From NCBI GenBank assembly GCA_026393895.1, contig JAPKZG010000003.1:1-63136 (forward strand): DNA of 63,136 nucleotides. Direction: 5' to 3'. Position 1 is the first letter of the stretch. Each line of letters starts with the position of its first letter. The translations under genes were made by a program, and so were the position numbers. Source of the DNA: Candidatus Aminicenantota bacterium (lineage in GTDB: Bacteria > Acidobacteriota > Aminicenantia > Aminicenantales > UBA4085). This document shows, one piece after another, positions 49,452-59,181 of the stretch. The notes beneath the pieces are model-generated. The model did no database searches and was not told the DNA's origin. It saw only the letters and a program-made list of their open reading frames with translations.

Positions 49452-52205
49452 ATGGCCGCCATGAAAGACACGGAAAAGATCATTCTCCAGGGCGTGCGTG
49501 TTCACAACATCAAGAACGTGGACGTGGACATCCCCTTGAATACGTTCACCGTCGTCACGGGGGTCAGCGGATCGGGAAAATCCTCCCTGGCTCTGGACAC
49601 GCTCTATGCCGAAGGCCAACGTCGTTACATCGAATCGCTGTCCTCTTACGCCCGCCAGTTTCTCGAACGGATGGACAAACCCGACGTCGACCTGATCGAA
49701 GGCCTTCCTCCGGCCATCGCCATTCAGCAGAAGGCCGCGACCAAAAATCCCCGATCGACCGTGGCCACGGTCACGGAAACCTATGACTTTCTCCGGGTTC
49801 TCTATGCCCGGGTCGGAACGGTCCACTGCCGCCAATGCGGACGGCCCGTCTCCCGGGACACGATCGATTCCATCGTTGACGAACTTTCGGCGCTTCCGGC
49901 CGGTACCTCGCTTTCGATTTCGTTTGAAACCGCGATTGAGAAAAACACGGCCGCGCTAAAAAAGCTCGGATTTCACCGGGCCTTAATCGGCGGCCAGATC
50001 GTGCCGTTCGACGACTTGCCATCCTTCAAAGGTCAGAAGCTTTCCATCTTCGTCGACCGGATGAATTTCGACCCGGACGACCGCGAGCGTCTCGTCGATT
50101 CGATCGAATCGGCGATGAAACACGGCGGCGGGCGGGCCCGCGTTCAAACGGACGGCGGCCGGGAATTTTCCTTCTCCGACAGCCTCGAATGCAAAGCCTG
50201 CGGGATCGCCTACGAGGATCCCTATCCGAATCTTTTTTCCTTCAACAGCCCGCAGGGGGCATGTCCGGAATGCCATGGCTTCGGGGACCTGGCCGTTTTG
50301 GACGAGGACAAGATCGTCCCCGACCCGTCGAAATCCCTCGAAGAGGGAGCCATCGAGCCGTGGACGAAACCCGTTTCCCGCGGGGTTATGCGGGAGATGC
50401 TGCGGGAAGTCCGGCGTCGCGGAATTCCGACTCGCGTTCCCTACCGGGATCTTAAAAGCGGGGACCGCCGTTTCATCTTCGACGGCGACGGCGATTGGTA
50501 TGGAGTCAAAGGCTTTTTCGACTGGCTCCAAGCAAAAAAATACAAGGTCCAGGTCCGCGTTTTTCTCAGCCGCTATCGCAAATACGCGCCCTGCCCGGCC
50601 TGCGCCCAGACGCGCTTGAATCCGGACGCCTTGGGCGTCAAGGTCGAGGGGCTGTCCATCGGCGAAATCGTCCGCCTGACGGTCGGGGAAGCGGCGGTTT
50701 TTTTCGAAAACCTGAGCCTTTCGTCCGAAGAACAAAAGATCGCCGAAAAACTGGTCGCGGAAATCCAAAACCGCCTCAAATACCTGGTCGAGGTCGGCCT
50801 GGATTATATTACGCTGGACCGGATGACGTTCACCCTGAGCGGCGGGGAAGCCCAGCGGATCAATCTGGCCGCCGCTCTCAGTTCCTCCCTGGTCGGTACG
50901 TTGTTCGTCCTGGACGAGCCCTCCATCGGGCTGCATCCCCGGGACAACGCCCGGCTCGTCCAAATTCTCCAATCGCTCAAATCGATCGGCAACACCGTCC
51001 TGGTTATCGAGCACGACCCGGACATCATCCGCGCCGCCGACCACCTGATCGACATGGGCCCCGGGGCCGGGGAACACGGCGGCGAAATCCTGTTCGCCGG
51101 GCCGCTTTCCGCCGTCCTTAAAAAACGCAACGGCACCGCTCCTCCCGACGGAAATAGCTCGATGACCGCTCGTTATCTCAACGGGGAAAAAGTGATCGCC
51201 GTTCCGCGCCGGAGGCGTGATCCGCGCAGTTTTCTGCTCGTGAAAGACGCCCACGCCCACAACCTCAAGCATATCGACATCCGGCTCCCCCTGGGCGTGT
51301 TCGCCTGTCTCACGGGCGTTTCCGGTTCCGGGAAAAGCACCCTTCTCCACGACGTCCTCTACCGGGGATGGAGCGGCGAAACTCGGGAGGGATTCGCGGA
51401 TATCCGCGGCCTGGAACGCATCGACAAGATCATCTGCGTCGATCAATCGCCCATCAGCGCCTCGCCCCGCTCCATTCCGGCCACCTACCTGAAGGCCATG
51501 GACGGCATCCGCGATTTGTTCAGCCAGACCCGGGAGGCCCGGCTTCTCGGCCTCAAGCCGGGTACGTTCTCCTTCAATACCAAGGGGGGCCGGTGCGAAG
51601 AGTGCGAAGGGGCGGGCCGGCAAATCGTGGAGATGCAGTTTTTATCCGACGTCACCCTCGTTTGCGAAGCCTGCCGGGGAAAACGGTTCAAGCGCGAGGT
51701 CCTCGACATCCGTTACCAGGGCAAGAACATCGACGACGTGCTCCATCTGACCGTCGACGACGCCCTGGAATTCTTCGGAGACCGGCCGGAAATCCTGAAA
51801 AAACTCAAACCCCTTCAGGATGTCGGGCTCGGCTATCTCCGTCTGGGCCAGCCGACGACGACGCTGTCGGGCGGAGAGCTCCAGCGAATCAAGCTGGCCT
51901 TTCATCTCATCCACGAACGCGAACGGAACATTCTTTATCTTTTCGACGAGCCGACGATCGGGCTTCATCCGGAGGACGTTTCCACCCTCCTCCGCTGTTT
52001 TCAACGGCTGGTGGACGAAGGGCATTCGCTCATCGTCATCGAACACAACCTGGACATCGTTAAAAGCGCCGATTACGTTCTCGACATGGGGCCGGACGGC
52101 GGGGAGAGAGGCGGCACGATCGTCGCCGAAGGGACGCCCGAGACCGTGGCCAAATCCCGAACCTCGATTACGGCGAAATACCTCCGCAAAGTGTTGAGAT
52201 CATAG
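49452..52205 (+). CDS. uvrA: excinuclease ABC subunit UvrA
   Basis: 917 residues. Two ABC ATPase modules: Walker A GVSGSGKSS and GVSGSGKST, signature LSGGEAQRINLAAALSSSL and LSGGELQRIKLAFHL. Zinc sites are present (CKACGIAY...CPECHGFG and CEECEGAG...CEACRGKR). UvrA dimers recognise bulky DNA damage and load UvrB. The ATG at 49452 has no strong ribosome site; MKDTEKIILQ at 49461 is an alternative. uvrB and uvrC are outside the window. Confidence 0.96.
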   Translation: MAAMKDTEKIILQGVRVHNIKNVDVDIPLNTFTVVTGVSGSGKSSLALDTLYAEGQRRYIESLSSYARQFLERMDKPDVDLIEGLPPAIAIQQKAATKNPRSTVATVTETYDFLRVLYARVGTVHCRQCGRPVSRDTIDSIVDELSALPAGTSLSISFETAIEKNTAALKKLGFHRALIGGQIVPFDDLPSFKGQKLSIFVDRMNFDPDDRERLVDSIESAMKHGGGRARVQTDGGREFSFSDSLECKACGIAYEDPYPNLFSFNSPQGACPECHGFGDLAVLDEDKIVPDPSKSLEEGAIEPWTKPVSRGVMREMLREVRRRGIPTRVPYRDLKSGDRRFIFDGDGDWYGVKGFFDWLQAKKYKVQVRVFLSRYRKYAPCPACAQTRLNPDALGVKVEGLSIGEIVRLTVGEAAVFFENLSLSSEEQKIAEKLVAEIQNRLKYLVEVGLDYITLDRMTFTLSGGEAQRINLAAALSSSLVGTLFVLDEPSIGLHPRDNARLVQILQSLKSIGNTVLVIEHDPDIIRAADHLIDMGPGAGEHGGEILFAGPLSAVLKKRNGTAPPDGNSSMTARYLNGEKVIAVPRRRRDPRSFLLVKDAHAHNLKHIDIRLPLGVFACLTGVSGSGKSTLLHDVLYRGWSGETREGFADIRGLERIDKIICVDQSPISASPRSIPATYLKAMDGIRDLFSQTREARLLGLKPGTFSFNTKGGRCEECEGAGRQIVEMQFLSDVTLVCEACRGKRFKREVLDIRYQGKNIDDVLHLTVDDALEFFGDRPEILKKLKPLQDVGLGYLRLGQPTTTLSGGELQRIKLAFHLIHERERNILYLFDEPTIGLHPEDVSTLLRCFQRLVDEGHSLIVIEHNLDIVKSADYVLDMGPDGGERGGTIVAEGTPETVAKSRTSITAKYLRKVLRS

Positions 52206-52249
52206 AGGGAAGGGCTTTCTATTCAGCGGGGATGACCGTCGGAGGATCA

Positions 52250-52870
52250 TCACGGCGGGTTTGAACCCGGCAACTTGTCTTTGATCGTATCGGGCCCGAT
52301 CAAGCCGCCGGAGATGACGGTATTCATTGCCTCGGAGACGCTCCAATCCACGTCCTTGACCTTGGATTCGGCGACGATCAGCATGAAGCCCGACGTGGGA
52401 TTCGGGGCGGTCGGGACAAACAACCGGAGCATCTTCTCTCCCGATTTTTCGTCGAACACCGAGCCCATCACGAATCCGATCGACCACACCCCCGGCCGGA
52501 AATGTTCAACCAGAACGACCCGTTTCAATCCCTTCTTTTCGGGCGCGGAAAAAGCCGCGCCGAGCTGTTTTCCGAGAAGATAAATCGTCTTAATCAGGGG
52601 AATATGGGAGGAGGTCTTATCCAAAAAACTCAAGGCCTGCCGACCGGTCCAATTCGAGGCGACCAGGCCGAGAAGATAAAGCACAAACAGGACAAGAAGA
52701 AGGCCGAATCCCGGGATACTGAAACCGACCCATCGCTCAAACAGCCGGGCGATCCGCTGATCCACGGTTATGTAAAGAAATCGAAGAACAAAAAACGACA
52801 GGGCCAGCGGCAAAAGCGCTAAGAATCCGCGAAAGATATATGTTTTGAGATGCCGGAAAATACCTTTCAT
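52250..52870 (-). CDS. DUF502-family membrane protein
   Basis: 206 residues from MKGIFRHLKTYIFRGFLALL. Two N-terminal membrane helices (FLALLPLALSFFVLRFLYIT and IPGFGLLLVLFVLYLLGLVA) are followed by a soluble domain with the DUF502 motif IPLIKTIYLLGKQLGAAF and VFVPTAPNPTSGFM-type sequence. No biochemical role is established to my knowledge. The next gene upstream also encodes a short membrane protein. Confidence 0.85.
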   Translation of the reverse strand: MKGIFRHLKTYIFRGFLALLPLALSFFVLRFLYITVDQRIARLFERWVGFSIPGFGLLLVLFVLYLLGLVASNWTGRQALSFLDKTSSHIPLIKTIYLLGKQLGAAFSAPEKKGLKRVVLVEHFRPGVWSIGFVMGSVFDEKSGEKMLRLFVPTAPNPTSGFMLIVAESKVKDVDWSVSEAMNTVISGGLIGPDTIKDKLPGSNPP

Positions 52871-52898
52871 TTCTCGAGGTTCGGGCCGGATCCGAAGA

Positions 52899-53180
52899 TC
52901 ACGGTGCCGCCGAGGGACCGGGCTTCGTCTCGGAGACGGGCGACGGTTTCGCCTCCCGTTCGACCGGCGCGGGAGCCGGTTTCGGCCTTTTTTTTCGGTC
53001 GACCTTCGCCACAAGATAGCCGATGATCAACCCGACGGCGAATACGCCCAAGACCAGGAAGAAAAGAGGCGCATAAATATGCCAAAAAAGCATTTGGAAT
53101 TCGACGAGCCCGGAATTCTGGATCAGCACGATCGCGAGGATGACGACCAGGACGAGAATAACGATGGTCTTCGGTTTCAT
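52899..53180 (-). CDS. LapA-domain (DUF1049) inner-membrane protein
   Basis: 93 residues with two hydrophobic helices (IVILVLVVILAIVLIQNSG and APLFFLVLGVFAVGLIIGY) and a Pro/Lys-rich cytoplasmic tail. The IQNSGLVEFQMLFW pattern between helices is typical of LapA-type proteins, linked in proteobacteria to envelope or lipopolysaccharide assembly. GGGAGG precedes the ATG. Confidence 0.8.
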   Translation of the reverse strand: MKPKTIVILVLVVILAIVLIQNSGLVEFQMLFWHIYAPLFFLVLGVFAVGLIIGYLVAKVDRKKRPKPAPAPVEREAKPSPVSETKPGPSAAP

Positions 53181-53211
53181 CGACCCCTCCCTCGGTCCGG
53201 CCGGCGGCGGC

Positions 53212-54276
53212 TTAGAACCATTTTTTTCGTTTGAAGAACCTGATCAAACTTACGCCCACGACGATGATGACGCCCCAGACAAGAAAATATCCGAACCGCC
53301 ATTCGATCTCGGGCATAAACTTGAAATTCATTCCGTAAACGCCAACGATGAACGTCAAGGGGATGAAAATCGTGGAGATGATCGTCAGGATCTTCATGAC
53401 TTCGTTCATCCGGTTGGAAATGCTGGAGAGATAGGTCTCCAGCATTCCCGCCAGCATGTCGCGGTACGTTTCGACGTTGTCGATCACCTGGATGACATGG
53501 TCGTAAACGTCCCGAAGGAAGATGTTCGTCGAAGCCTGGATCACGGGCGTTTCCTCCCGGGCGATGCCGGCGACGACTTCCCGCAGCGGCCAGACCGCCT
53601 TGCGGAACATCAGCATCTCCCGCTTGAGCGCATGGATCCTGTGGAGCGTCTCCTGCCGGGGATTTTTCACGAGTTCTTCCTCGAGCGTTTCAATCCGATC
53701 GCCGAGGTTTTCCAAAACGACGAAATAATGATCGACGACGGCGTCCAGGAGGGCGTAAGCGAGATAATCGGGCCCGAGCTTCCGGATGCGGCCTTTGCCG
53801 TTGCGGATCCGCTCCCGGACGGGGTCGAACATATCGCCCGGTTCCTCCTGGAACGTCAGGACGAAATTCTTGCCGAAAATCAGGCTGAGCTGTTCGGTGA
53901 CGATTTCCGTCCCGCGGCCGCTGAGCTCGACCATCCGGGCGACGACATAGAACGACGTCTCGAGGTCGTCGAGCTTGGGACGCTGGGCCGTCGACATGAT
54001 ATCTTCCAGAATCAGCGGATGAAGGCCGAACGCCTTCCCAAGCTTTTCGATGACTTCGGGGTCATGGACTCCGTCGACGTTGATCCAGGTCACCGTGGAC
54101 GTCAGGTTGAAGGGAAAACACTCATCGACGGACTCGACTTCCTTTTCGAGGAAATGTTCGCCGTCGTAATCGATCAGGGTGATGCGGGGCCGGTCGACCT
54201 TGCGGCGGCCGACATGGACAAGGCTGCCGGGAGAAAGCCCGCTCTTTTTCGAGCGCGAAGACGAATTCCGGGCCAT
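53212..54276 (-). CDS. corA: CorA-family magnesium/cobalt transporter
   Basis: 354 residues. A large soluble N-terminal domain is followed by two C-terminal helices with the defining YGMNFKFMPE motif between them. The basic C-terminus (RFFKRKKWF) is typical. GGAGG lies before the ATG. It forms pentameric Mg2+ channels in the inner membrane. Confidence 0.94.
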   Translation of the reverse strand: MARNSSSRSKKSGLSPGSLVHVGRRKVDRPRITLIDYDGEHFLEKEVESVDECFPFNLTSTVTWINVDGVHDPEVIEKLGKAFGLHPLILEDIMSTAQRPKLDDLETSFYVVARMVELSGRGTEIVTEQLSLIFGKNFVLTFQEEPGDMFDPVRERIRNGKGRIRKLGPDYLAYALLDAVVDHYFVVLENLGDRIETLEEELVKNPRQETLHRIHALKREMLMFRKAVWPLREVVAGIAREETPVIQASTNIFLRDVYDHVIQVIDNVETYRDMLAGMLETYLSSISNRMNEVMKILTIISTIFIPLTFIVGVYGMNFKFMPEIEWRFGYFLVWGVIIVVGVSLIRFFKRKKWF

Positions 54277-54337
54277 CGAATCCCTCCTCCCCTCTTTTCG
54301 GACGTTTCCTCATCCCGCCCCGATCAAAGGGCGCCGT

Positions 54338-55447
54338 TCAGCGGCCGCGGCGTTCGGATGTCTTCTCCGGAGCCCGCTCCGGGGCCCGGGCCGGTTTTTC
54401 TTCGGGGACTTCTTCCTCGGTCCCGTCTGTTTTCGCGATTCCGACCTTTTTACGAATCTCGGCGTCCAGGTCGGCGGCCAGCGCGGGATTTTCCTTGAGG
54501 AGTTTCTTGACGTTGTCCCGGCCCTGGCCAATTCGTTCACCCTTGTAAGAGTACCAAGTCCCGGATTTTTCGATCAGGCCGAGGTTGGAGCCCATGTCGA
54601 CGAGATCGCCTTCCCGGGAGATTCCCTCGCCGTAGATGATGTCGAATTCCGCGTCACGGAAGGGCGGGGCCATCTTGTTCTTGACGATTTTGACCTTGAC
54701 CCGGTTGCCGACCACCTGATCGCCCTCCTTGATGGCCGTCATCCGCCGGACATCGACCCGGAGGGAAGCGTAAAACTTGAGGGCCCGGCCCCCGGTGGTC
54801 GTCTCCGGGTTGCCCAGGAAAAATCCGATTTTTTCCCGGATTTGATTAATGAAAATAAAGCAGGTTTTCGACTTGGCCACGATCGCGGTCAGCTTCCGAA
54901 GCGCCTGGCTCATCAATCGCGCCTGGAGTCCCATATGAGCGTCGCCCATCTCACCTTCCAGTTCCGCCTTCGGAACGAGAGCCGCGACCGAATCCACGAC
55001 GACGACGTCCACGGCGCCGCTTCGGACCAGAACCTCGGCGATTTCCAACCCTTGTTCACCGTAATCGGGCTGGGAAATGAGGAGGTTGTCGATGTCAACC
55101 CCGACTTTAGCGGCATAGGGCGGATCGAGCGCGTGTTCGGCATCGATGAAGGCCGCTTGGCCGCCGCGGCGCTGGGCCTCGGCGATGACGTGGAGGGCCA
55201 GCGTCGTTTTTCCCGTGGCTTCAGGGCCGAAGATTTCAACGACCCGGCCCCTGGGAAAACCTCCGATTCCGAGCGCCAGGTCGAAGGCGATCGACCCGGT
55301 CGGGATAGACCCGATCTTCTGGGCCGCGTCCTTCTGGCCGAGTTTCATGACTGAGCCCTTGCCGAACTGCTTTTCAATCTGGGAGACGGCTGCTTCGATG
55401 GCCTTGCTCCGGGAAACATCGCGACGCTCCTGTTCTTCGTCTTTCAT
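54338..55447 (-). CDS. recA: recombinase RecA
   Basis: 369 residues from [25 protein letters not shown] is 5 nt before the ATG. Walker [19 protein letters not shown], the L2 loop region [20 protein letters not shown] and [15 protein letters not shown] are conserved. The C-terminal tail is rich in Glu, Pro and Arg. Catalyses strand exchange and LexA cleavage. I saw no convincing SOS box in the ~110 bp upstream, only a possible TATGAT -10. Confidence 0.97.
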   Translation of the reverse strand: MKDEEQERRDVSRSKAIEAAVSQIEKQFGKGSVMKLGQKDAAQKIGSIPTGSIAFDLALGIGGFPRGRVVEIFGPEATGKTTLALHVIAEAQRRGGQAAFIDAEHALDPPYAAKVGVDIDNLLISQPDYGEQGLEIAEVLVRSGAVDVVVVDSVAALVPKAELEGEMGDAHMGLQARLMSQALRKLTAIVAKSKTCFIFINQIREKIGFFLGNPETTTGGRALKFYASLRVDVRRMTAIKEGDQVVGNRVKVKIVKNKMAPPFRDAEFDIIYGEGISREGDLVDMGSNLGLIEKSGTWYSYKGERIGQGRDNVKKLLKENPALAADLDAEIRKKVGIAKTDGTEEEVPEEKPARAPERAPEKTSERRGR

Positions 55448-55567
55448 GGGATCCTCCGGATCGGGACGCACATCCAATGGGACGCTCGAACCGTGTACTT
55501 TTTCTCGTTTCTTTTTATCATATTCGACGGCGGGAGTAAAACCCCGTCACCCCAGGATGCCCGTGAT

Positions 55568-55613
55568 GACGGGGTCATTACGATCATCCCAAGATGCCCG
55601 AAATGACCCCGTC
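55568..55613 (-). repeat. 12 bp inverted repeat over the fhs stop codon
   Basis: GACGGGGTCATT and AATGACCCCGTC are perfect complements separated by 22 nt containing the stop. Next to it, the last codons are present a second time in altered form (VITGILG and a stop, versus VISGILG and a stop), so the 3' end was tandemly duplicated. No T-run follows, so it is not a standard terminator. Confidence 0.5.
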
Positions 55614-57221
55614 GTCGGAAACGTCGATTTTTTCGGCGGCCGGCGCCTTCGGCATTCCCGGCATCGTCATGATGTCCCCGCAGAGGGCGACGACGAATCC
55701 CGCCCCGGCGCTGAGCGAAAACTCGGTCACGGTCAGGGGGAATCCTTTCGGCCTCCCCAGGAGCTTGGCGTCGTCCGACAACGAATACTGCGTCTTGGCA
55801 ATACAGACCGGGAGACCGGAAAACCCGTTGTCTTCGAACCTTTTCAATTTCTTGCGAGCCCTGGCTTCCAGGACGACGCGGTCGGCGCCGTAGACGCGGC
55901 GGGCGATCGTTTCCACCTTCTCTAAAAGCGGCGCTTCCAGGGGATACAGGAACCGAAAATCAGCCGGGTCGGAGGCCATGGCCGCCAGGACCTCTCCCGC
56001 CAATTCCACCCCTCCCTGCCCGCCCGATCCGTAAACATCACTGAGGGTATGGCGCAAATGATCGGCCTTGGCCCGGGCGGCAAACGCCTCGATCTCAGCC
56101 GGGGTATCCGTCGGGAATTTATTCAGGGCAACGACGACGGGCAGGCCGAACTGCCGGACGATCTCGACATGGGCCTGGAGATTTGCGTACCCCTCTTCCA
56201 TCGCCGCGATGTTTTCGTTTTTAAGGGCGTCGAGTTTCACCCCGCCGTGGTACTTGAGCGAACGCAGGGTGGCGACGATGACGACGGCCGACGGCGCCGG
56301 GACGGCCCCGTCGCGAACCACGATGTCGAAAAACTTCTCCGCCCCGAGGTCCGAACCGAATCCGCATTCGGTGACGACGAAATCGGCCAGGCGGAGGGCC
56401 AGGCCGGTGGCGATGACGGAGTTGGTGCCGTGGGCGATGTTGGCGAACGGCCCGCCATGGACGAAAGCCGGCGTTCCCTCGAGTGTTTGCACGAGGTTCG
56501 GCCGCAGGGCGTCACGGAGAAGCGCCGCCATGGCCCCCGCCGCCTTGAGCATGGCGGCCGTGACGGGTTTCGTGTCCAGGCCGTATCCGACCACGATGCG
56601 CCCCAGACGGGCCTTGAGGTCGGCCAAATCCCTGGACAGGCAAAAAATGGCCATGACTTCCGAGGCGGCGCTGATGTCGAACCCGGACTCCCGGGCGTAT
56701 CCGCCGTAGGTATCATCCAAACCGATGATGATTTCCCGAAGGGCCCGGTCGTTCATATCCATCGCCCGTTTCCAGGTAACGTTCCTGCCGTCCAGAAATC
56801 CCGCACACCCGTCGAAATGAAGCCGGTTTTCAACCATGGCCGCGAGCAGGTTGTGGGCGGAGGTGATGGCGTGGATGTCGCCGGTGAAGTGGAGGTTGAT
56901 GTCGTCGCCGGGAACGACTCGGGCTTTCCCGCCGCCGGTGGCCCCTCCCTTCATCCCAAAAACCGGTCCCAGGGAAGGTTCGCGAAGCGCCGCGACGGCG
57001 TTTTTGCCGACCCGCGTCAGGGCGTCGACAAGCCCGATGGCCGTCGTCGTTTTTCCCTCGCCCGCGGGCGTGGGCGTCATGGCCGTCACGAGGATCAGTT
57101 TCCCCGGCGCTCGATCGGCGGGGACGGCCGCCGGATCCACCTTGGCCTTGTATTTTCCGTAAAATTCCAGACATTCGGGGACAAGGTTCAATTTGGCCGC
57201 GATTTCGGCGATCGGTTTCAT
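55584..57221 (-). CDS. fhs: formate-tetrahydrofolate ligase
   Basis: 545 residues. The ATP motif TPTPAGEGKTTTAIGL, GGKARVVPGDDINLHFTGDI, DLGAEKFFDI and GSGGQGGVELAGEVLAAM are characteristic. It activates formate to 10-formyl-THF for purines, methionyl-tRNA or, in some anaerobes, acetyl-CoA pathways. AGGAGG precedes the ATG. With glyA, purE and purD it indicates active one-carbon metabolism. Confidence 0.96.
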   Translation of the reverse strand: MKPIAEIAAKLNLVPECLEFYGKYKAKVDPAAVPADRAPGKLILVTAMTPTPAGEGKTTTAIGLVDALTRVGKNAVAALREPSLGPVFGMKGGATGGGKARVVPGDDINLHFTGDIHAITSAHNLLAAMVENRLHFDGCAGFLDGRNVTWKRAMDMNDRALREIIIGLDDTYGGYARESGFDISAASEVMAIFCLSRDLADLKARLGRIVVGYGLDTKPVTAAMLKAAGAMAALLRDALRPNLVQTLEGTPAFVHGGPFANIAHGTNSVIATGLALRLADFVVTECGFGSDLGAEKFFDIVVRDGAVPAPSAVVIVATLRSLKYHGGVKLDALKNENIAAMEEGYANLQAHVEIVRQFGLPVVVALNKFPTDTPAEIEAFAARAKADHLRHTLSDVYGSGGQGGVELAGEVLAAMASDPADFRFLYPLEAPLLEKVETIARRVYGADRVVLEARARKKLKRFEDNGFSGLPVCIAKTQYSLSDDAKLLGRPKGFPLTVTEFSLSAGAGFVVALCGDIMTMPGMPKAPAAEKIDVSDDGVISGILG

Positions 57222-57363
57222 CAGGATTCCTCCTGAACCAAATTTTCCGGAAAAAACTGGTCTTCCTTCCGCCAGTTTAATCCGAAATCCGGGGGAAAAG
57301 AAGAGGGTGTGGATCCCGGGCTAACAGCATGACAAACGAAACGGGAATGGAAGAATTCGCGGG

Positions 57364-58170
57364 TCAGCCTCTGGACCCTTCCTTTCCGTGGACGGAAAGG
57401 AAGAGAAGGTCGTAGTCGGAAATCAATCCGTGATCGGCGAAGCTGAAATAGCAATTATTGCCGATGACGAGGTGATCCAGGACCTTGAGCCCCATGACCC
57501 GGGCGGCGAAGACCAACTCCTTGGTGATTTCCCTGTCACAAAAAGACGGTTCGGGGTCGCCCGAGGGATGATTATGGGCGAAGATGAGCGCGGCCGCGTT
57601 GAAACGGAAGGCGTCTTTCATGATTTCCCGGGGATACACGGCGCTCGAATCTACTGTTCCCTCGAACAACGTTTTCTCCTCGAGGATCTGGTTTTTCGCG
57701 TCCAGGAAAAGCACTTTGAAATCTTCTTTTTTCAGGTCGCGCATCGCGTGATAGAGATAATCGAACACCTCCCGGGCCGATCGGCAGTAGGGGCGGCTGA
57801 GCATCCGGTCTTTCAGAAAACGGCGGGCGACGTCCTGAATGAGCCGGATCCCGAAGACGTTGGCGGCTCCGATGCCCGGGATGCGCCGGAGCTCATGAGC
57901 TTCGGCCTCGAGCACACCCCGGAGCGTCCGGAATTCCCGCAAGGCCAGGCGGGCGGGTTCACGGCAATCGCGCCGAGGCGTTCCCAAGGTCAGTAAAAGT
58001 TCGATGACTTCATAATCCAGAAAACCCGAAAGGCCCGCTTTCAGAAATTTTTCGCGAAGCCGACCCCGGTGGCCATCGAAAAGCGGAGGATCCGCAGCCG
58101 GGAGTTTTTCCGGCGGCGATGCGCCGCCCGCCGTCGGCCCATCCGAAGGGTGTTGGGGATCGTCGTTCAT
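57364..58170 (-). CDS. radC: RadC-family JAB-domain protein
   Basis: 268 residues. Helix-hairpin-helix segment (LRRIPGIGAANVFGIRLIQD) and a C-terminal JAB metalloprotease-like domain with HNHPSGDPEPS followed by an Asp, the zinc-binding signature. The N-terminus is Pro/Asp-rich and disordered. Despite the name, a DNA-repair role is not established. Confidence 0.92.
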   Translation of the reverse strand: MNDDPQHPSDGPTAGGASPPEKLPAADPPLFDGHRGRLREKFLKAGLSGFLDYEVIELLLTLGTPRRDCREPARLALREFRTLRGVLEAEAHELRRIPGIGAANVFGIRLIQDVARRFLKDRMLSRPYCRSAREVFDYLYHAMRDLKKEDFKVLFLDAKNQILEEKTLFEGTVDSSAVYPREIMKDAFRFNAAALIFAHNHPSGDPEPSFCDREITKELVFAARVMGLKVLDHLVIGNNCYFSFADHGLISDYDLLFLSVHGKEGSRG

Positions 58171-58359
58171 GTCTCCGCCTCGTTTATCGGATGGCGCGTG
58201 ATGGCCCGAAATTGCGTTCTCCTATTTAGACGCTCGGGCGGAAGGATTGTCGCAAACGCGGGAAAAACAGAATCGAGGCCGGAGGTTTACGCGGAAATGC
58301 AGAAAATTGATTCTAGGGGGGCGGCTATGATACAAGACGGGAGACGCGAGGAGATGATC

Positions 58360-59181
58360 ATGAACGGCAATATTCCGGCTCTCTTTGTCTCAGGAAAGAC
58401 ACTCCCGGAGGCCTGGGAAAAAGCCGTCCTTGAATGCTGGCACAAAGGCGCCGCCGTCCGGACGGAGTACGACAAGCCCGGCGATCCGCCGAGCCGCGAC
58501 TGCACGATGATGTGGGTGGTCGAGGAGCCGTTCGCCGAGCCCCGCATCCACCGGGCATTCCCCGGAGGCCTGGAAGACCTGGAGATTTACCGCCAGGAGG
58601 TCGTCGACGGCATCCACGATCATTGGATCGCCCCGGAGGAGGGCAAGTGGACGTACACGTATCATAAGCGGCTTTTCGCATATGAAACCCAAGGGAAGAC
58701 GATCGACCAGATTGATTATATCGTCAATAAACTCTGCCGGTCCGGCCACTCGCGCCGGGCCCAGGCGATCACCTGGAACGTCGACTTGGACCCGCCGACG
58801 GACGACCCGCCCTGCCTCCAGCGCGTCTGGTGCCGGATGCTTCCCGGCGACGACGGGAACCCCGTTCTCAACATGAACACCCACTGGCGTTCCCGCGACG
58901 CCTTCAAGGCCGCGTATATGAACATCTTCGCCCTTACGGAGCTTCAAAAAATAATCGCCGGCCGAATCGCCGAACGGACCGGCTCCGAAATCCGCGTCGG
59001 TCGGTACGCCGACCTGGTCGACAGTTTCCACATCTACGGCTCCTATTTTCGTGATTTTGAAGGATTTTTAAAACTCGTCGAAAAACGGACCTTCGCCGAG
59101 CGGACGTGGGATTCCGCCTATGCCGAACCGGTGTTCGCCGAGGTCCGGGAAAAGCTGCGGCGGGAAAAGCCACATCCGTGA
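58360..59181 (+). CDS. thymidylate synthase (ThyA-fold) family protein
   Basis: 273 residues from MNGNIPALFVSGKTLPEAWE; GAGGAG is 6 nt before this ATG, against longer frames. SRRAQAITWN, the DDPPCLQRVW segment with the catalytic-type Cys, RSRDAFKAAYMN and HIYGSYF align with ThyA motifs for dUMP binding and catalysis. The sequence is divergent and shorter regions are missing, so a related pyrimidine methylase or hydroxymethylase is possible. A dCMP deaminase elsewhere in the window would supply dUMP. Confidence 0.8.
   Translation: MNGNIPALFVSGKTLPEAWEKAVLECWHKGAAVRTEYDKPGDPPSRDCTMMWVVEEPFAEPRIHRAFPGGLEDLEIYRQEVVDGIHDHWIAPEEGKWTYTYHKRLFAYETQGKTIDQIDYIVNKLCRSGHSRRAQAITWNVDLDPPTDDPPCLQRVWCRMLPGDDGNPVLNMNTHWRSRDAFKAAYMNIFALTELQKIIAGRIAERTGSEIRVGRYADLVDSFHIYGSYFRDFEGFLKLVEKRTFAERTWDSAYAEPVFAEVREKLRREKPHP

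Noticed and set aside
53140-54498. 452-codon plus-strand frame opposite corA
   Set aside because: Antisense to a CorA protein with the GMN motif; its translation is His/Asp/Arg-rich without motifs.
55448-55560. LexA/SOS operator upstream of recA
   Set aside because: I found no convincing palindromic SOS box; phylum-specific boxes cannot be excluded by eye.
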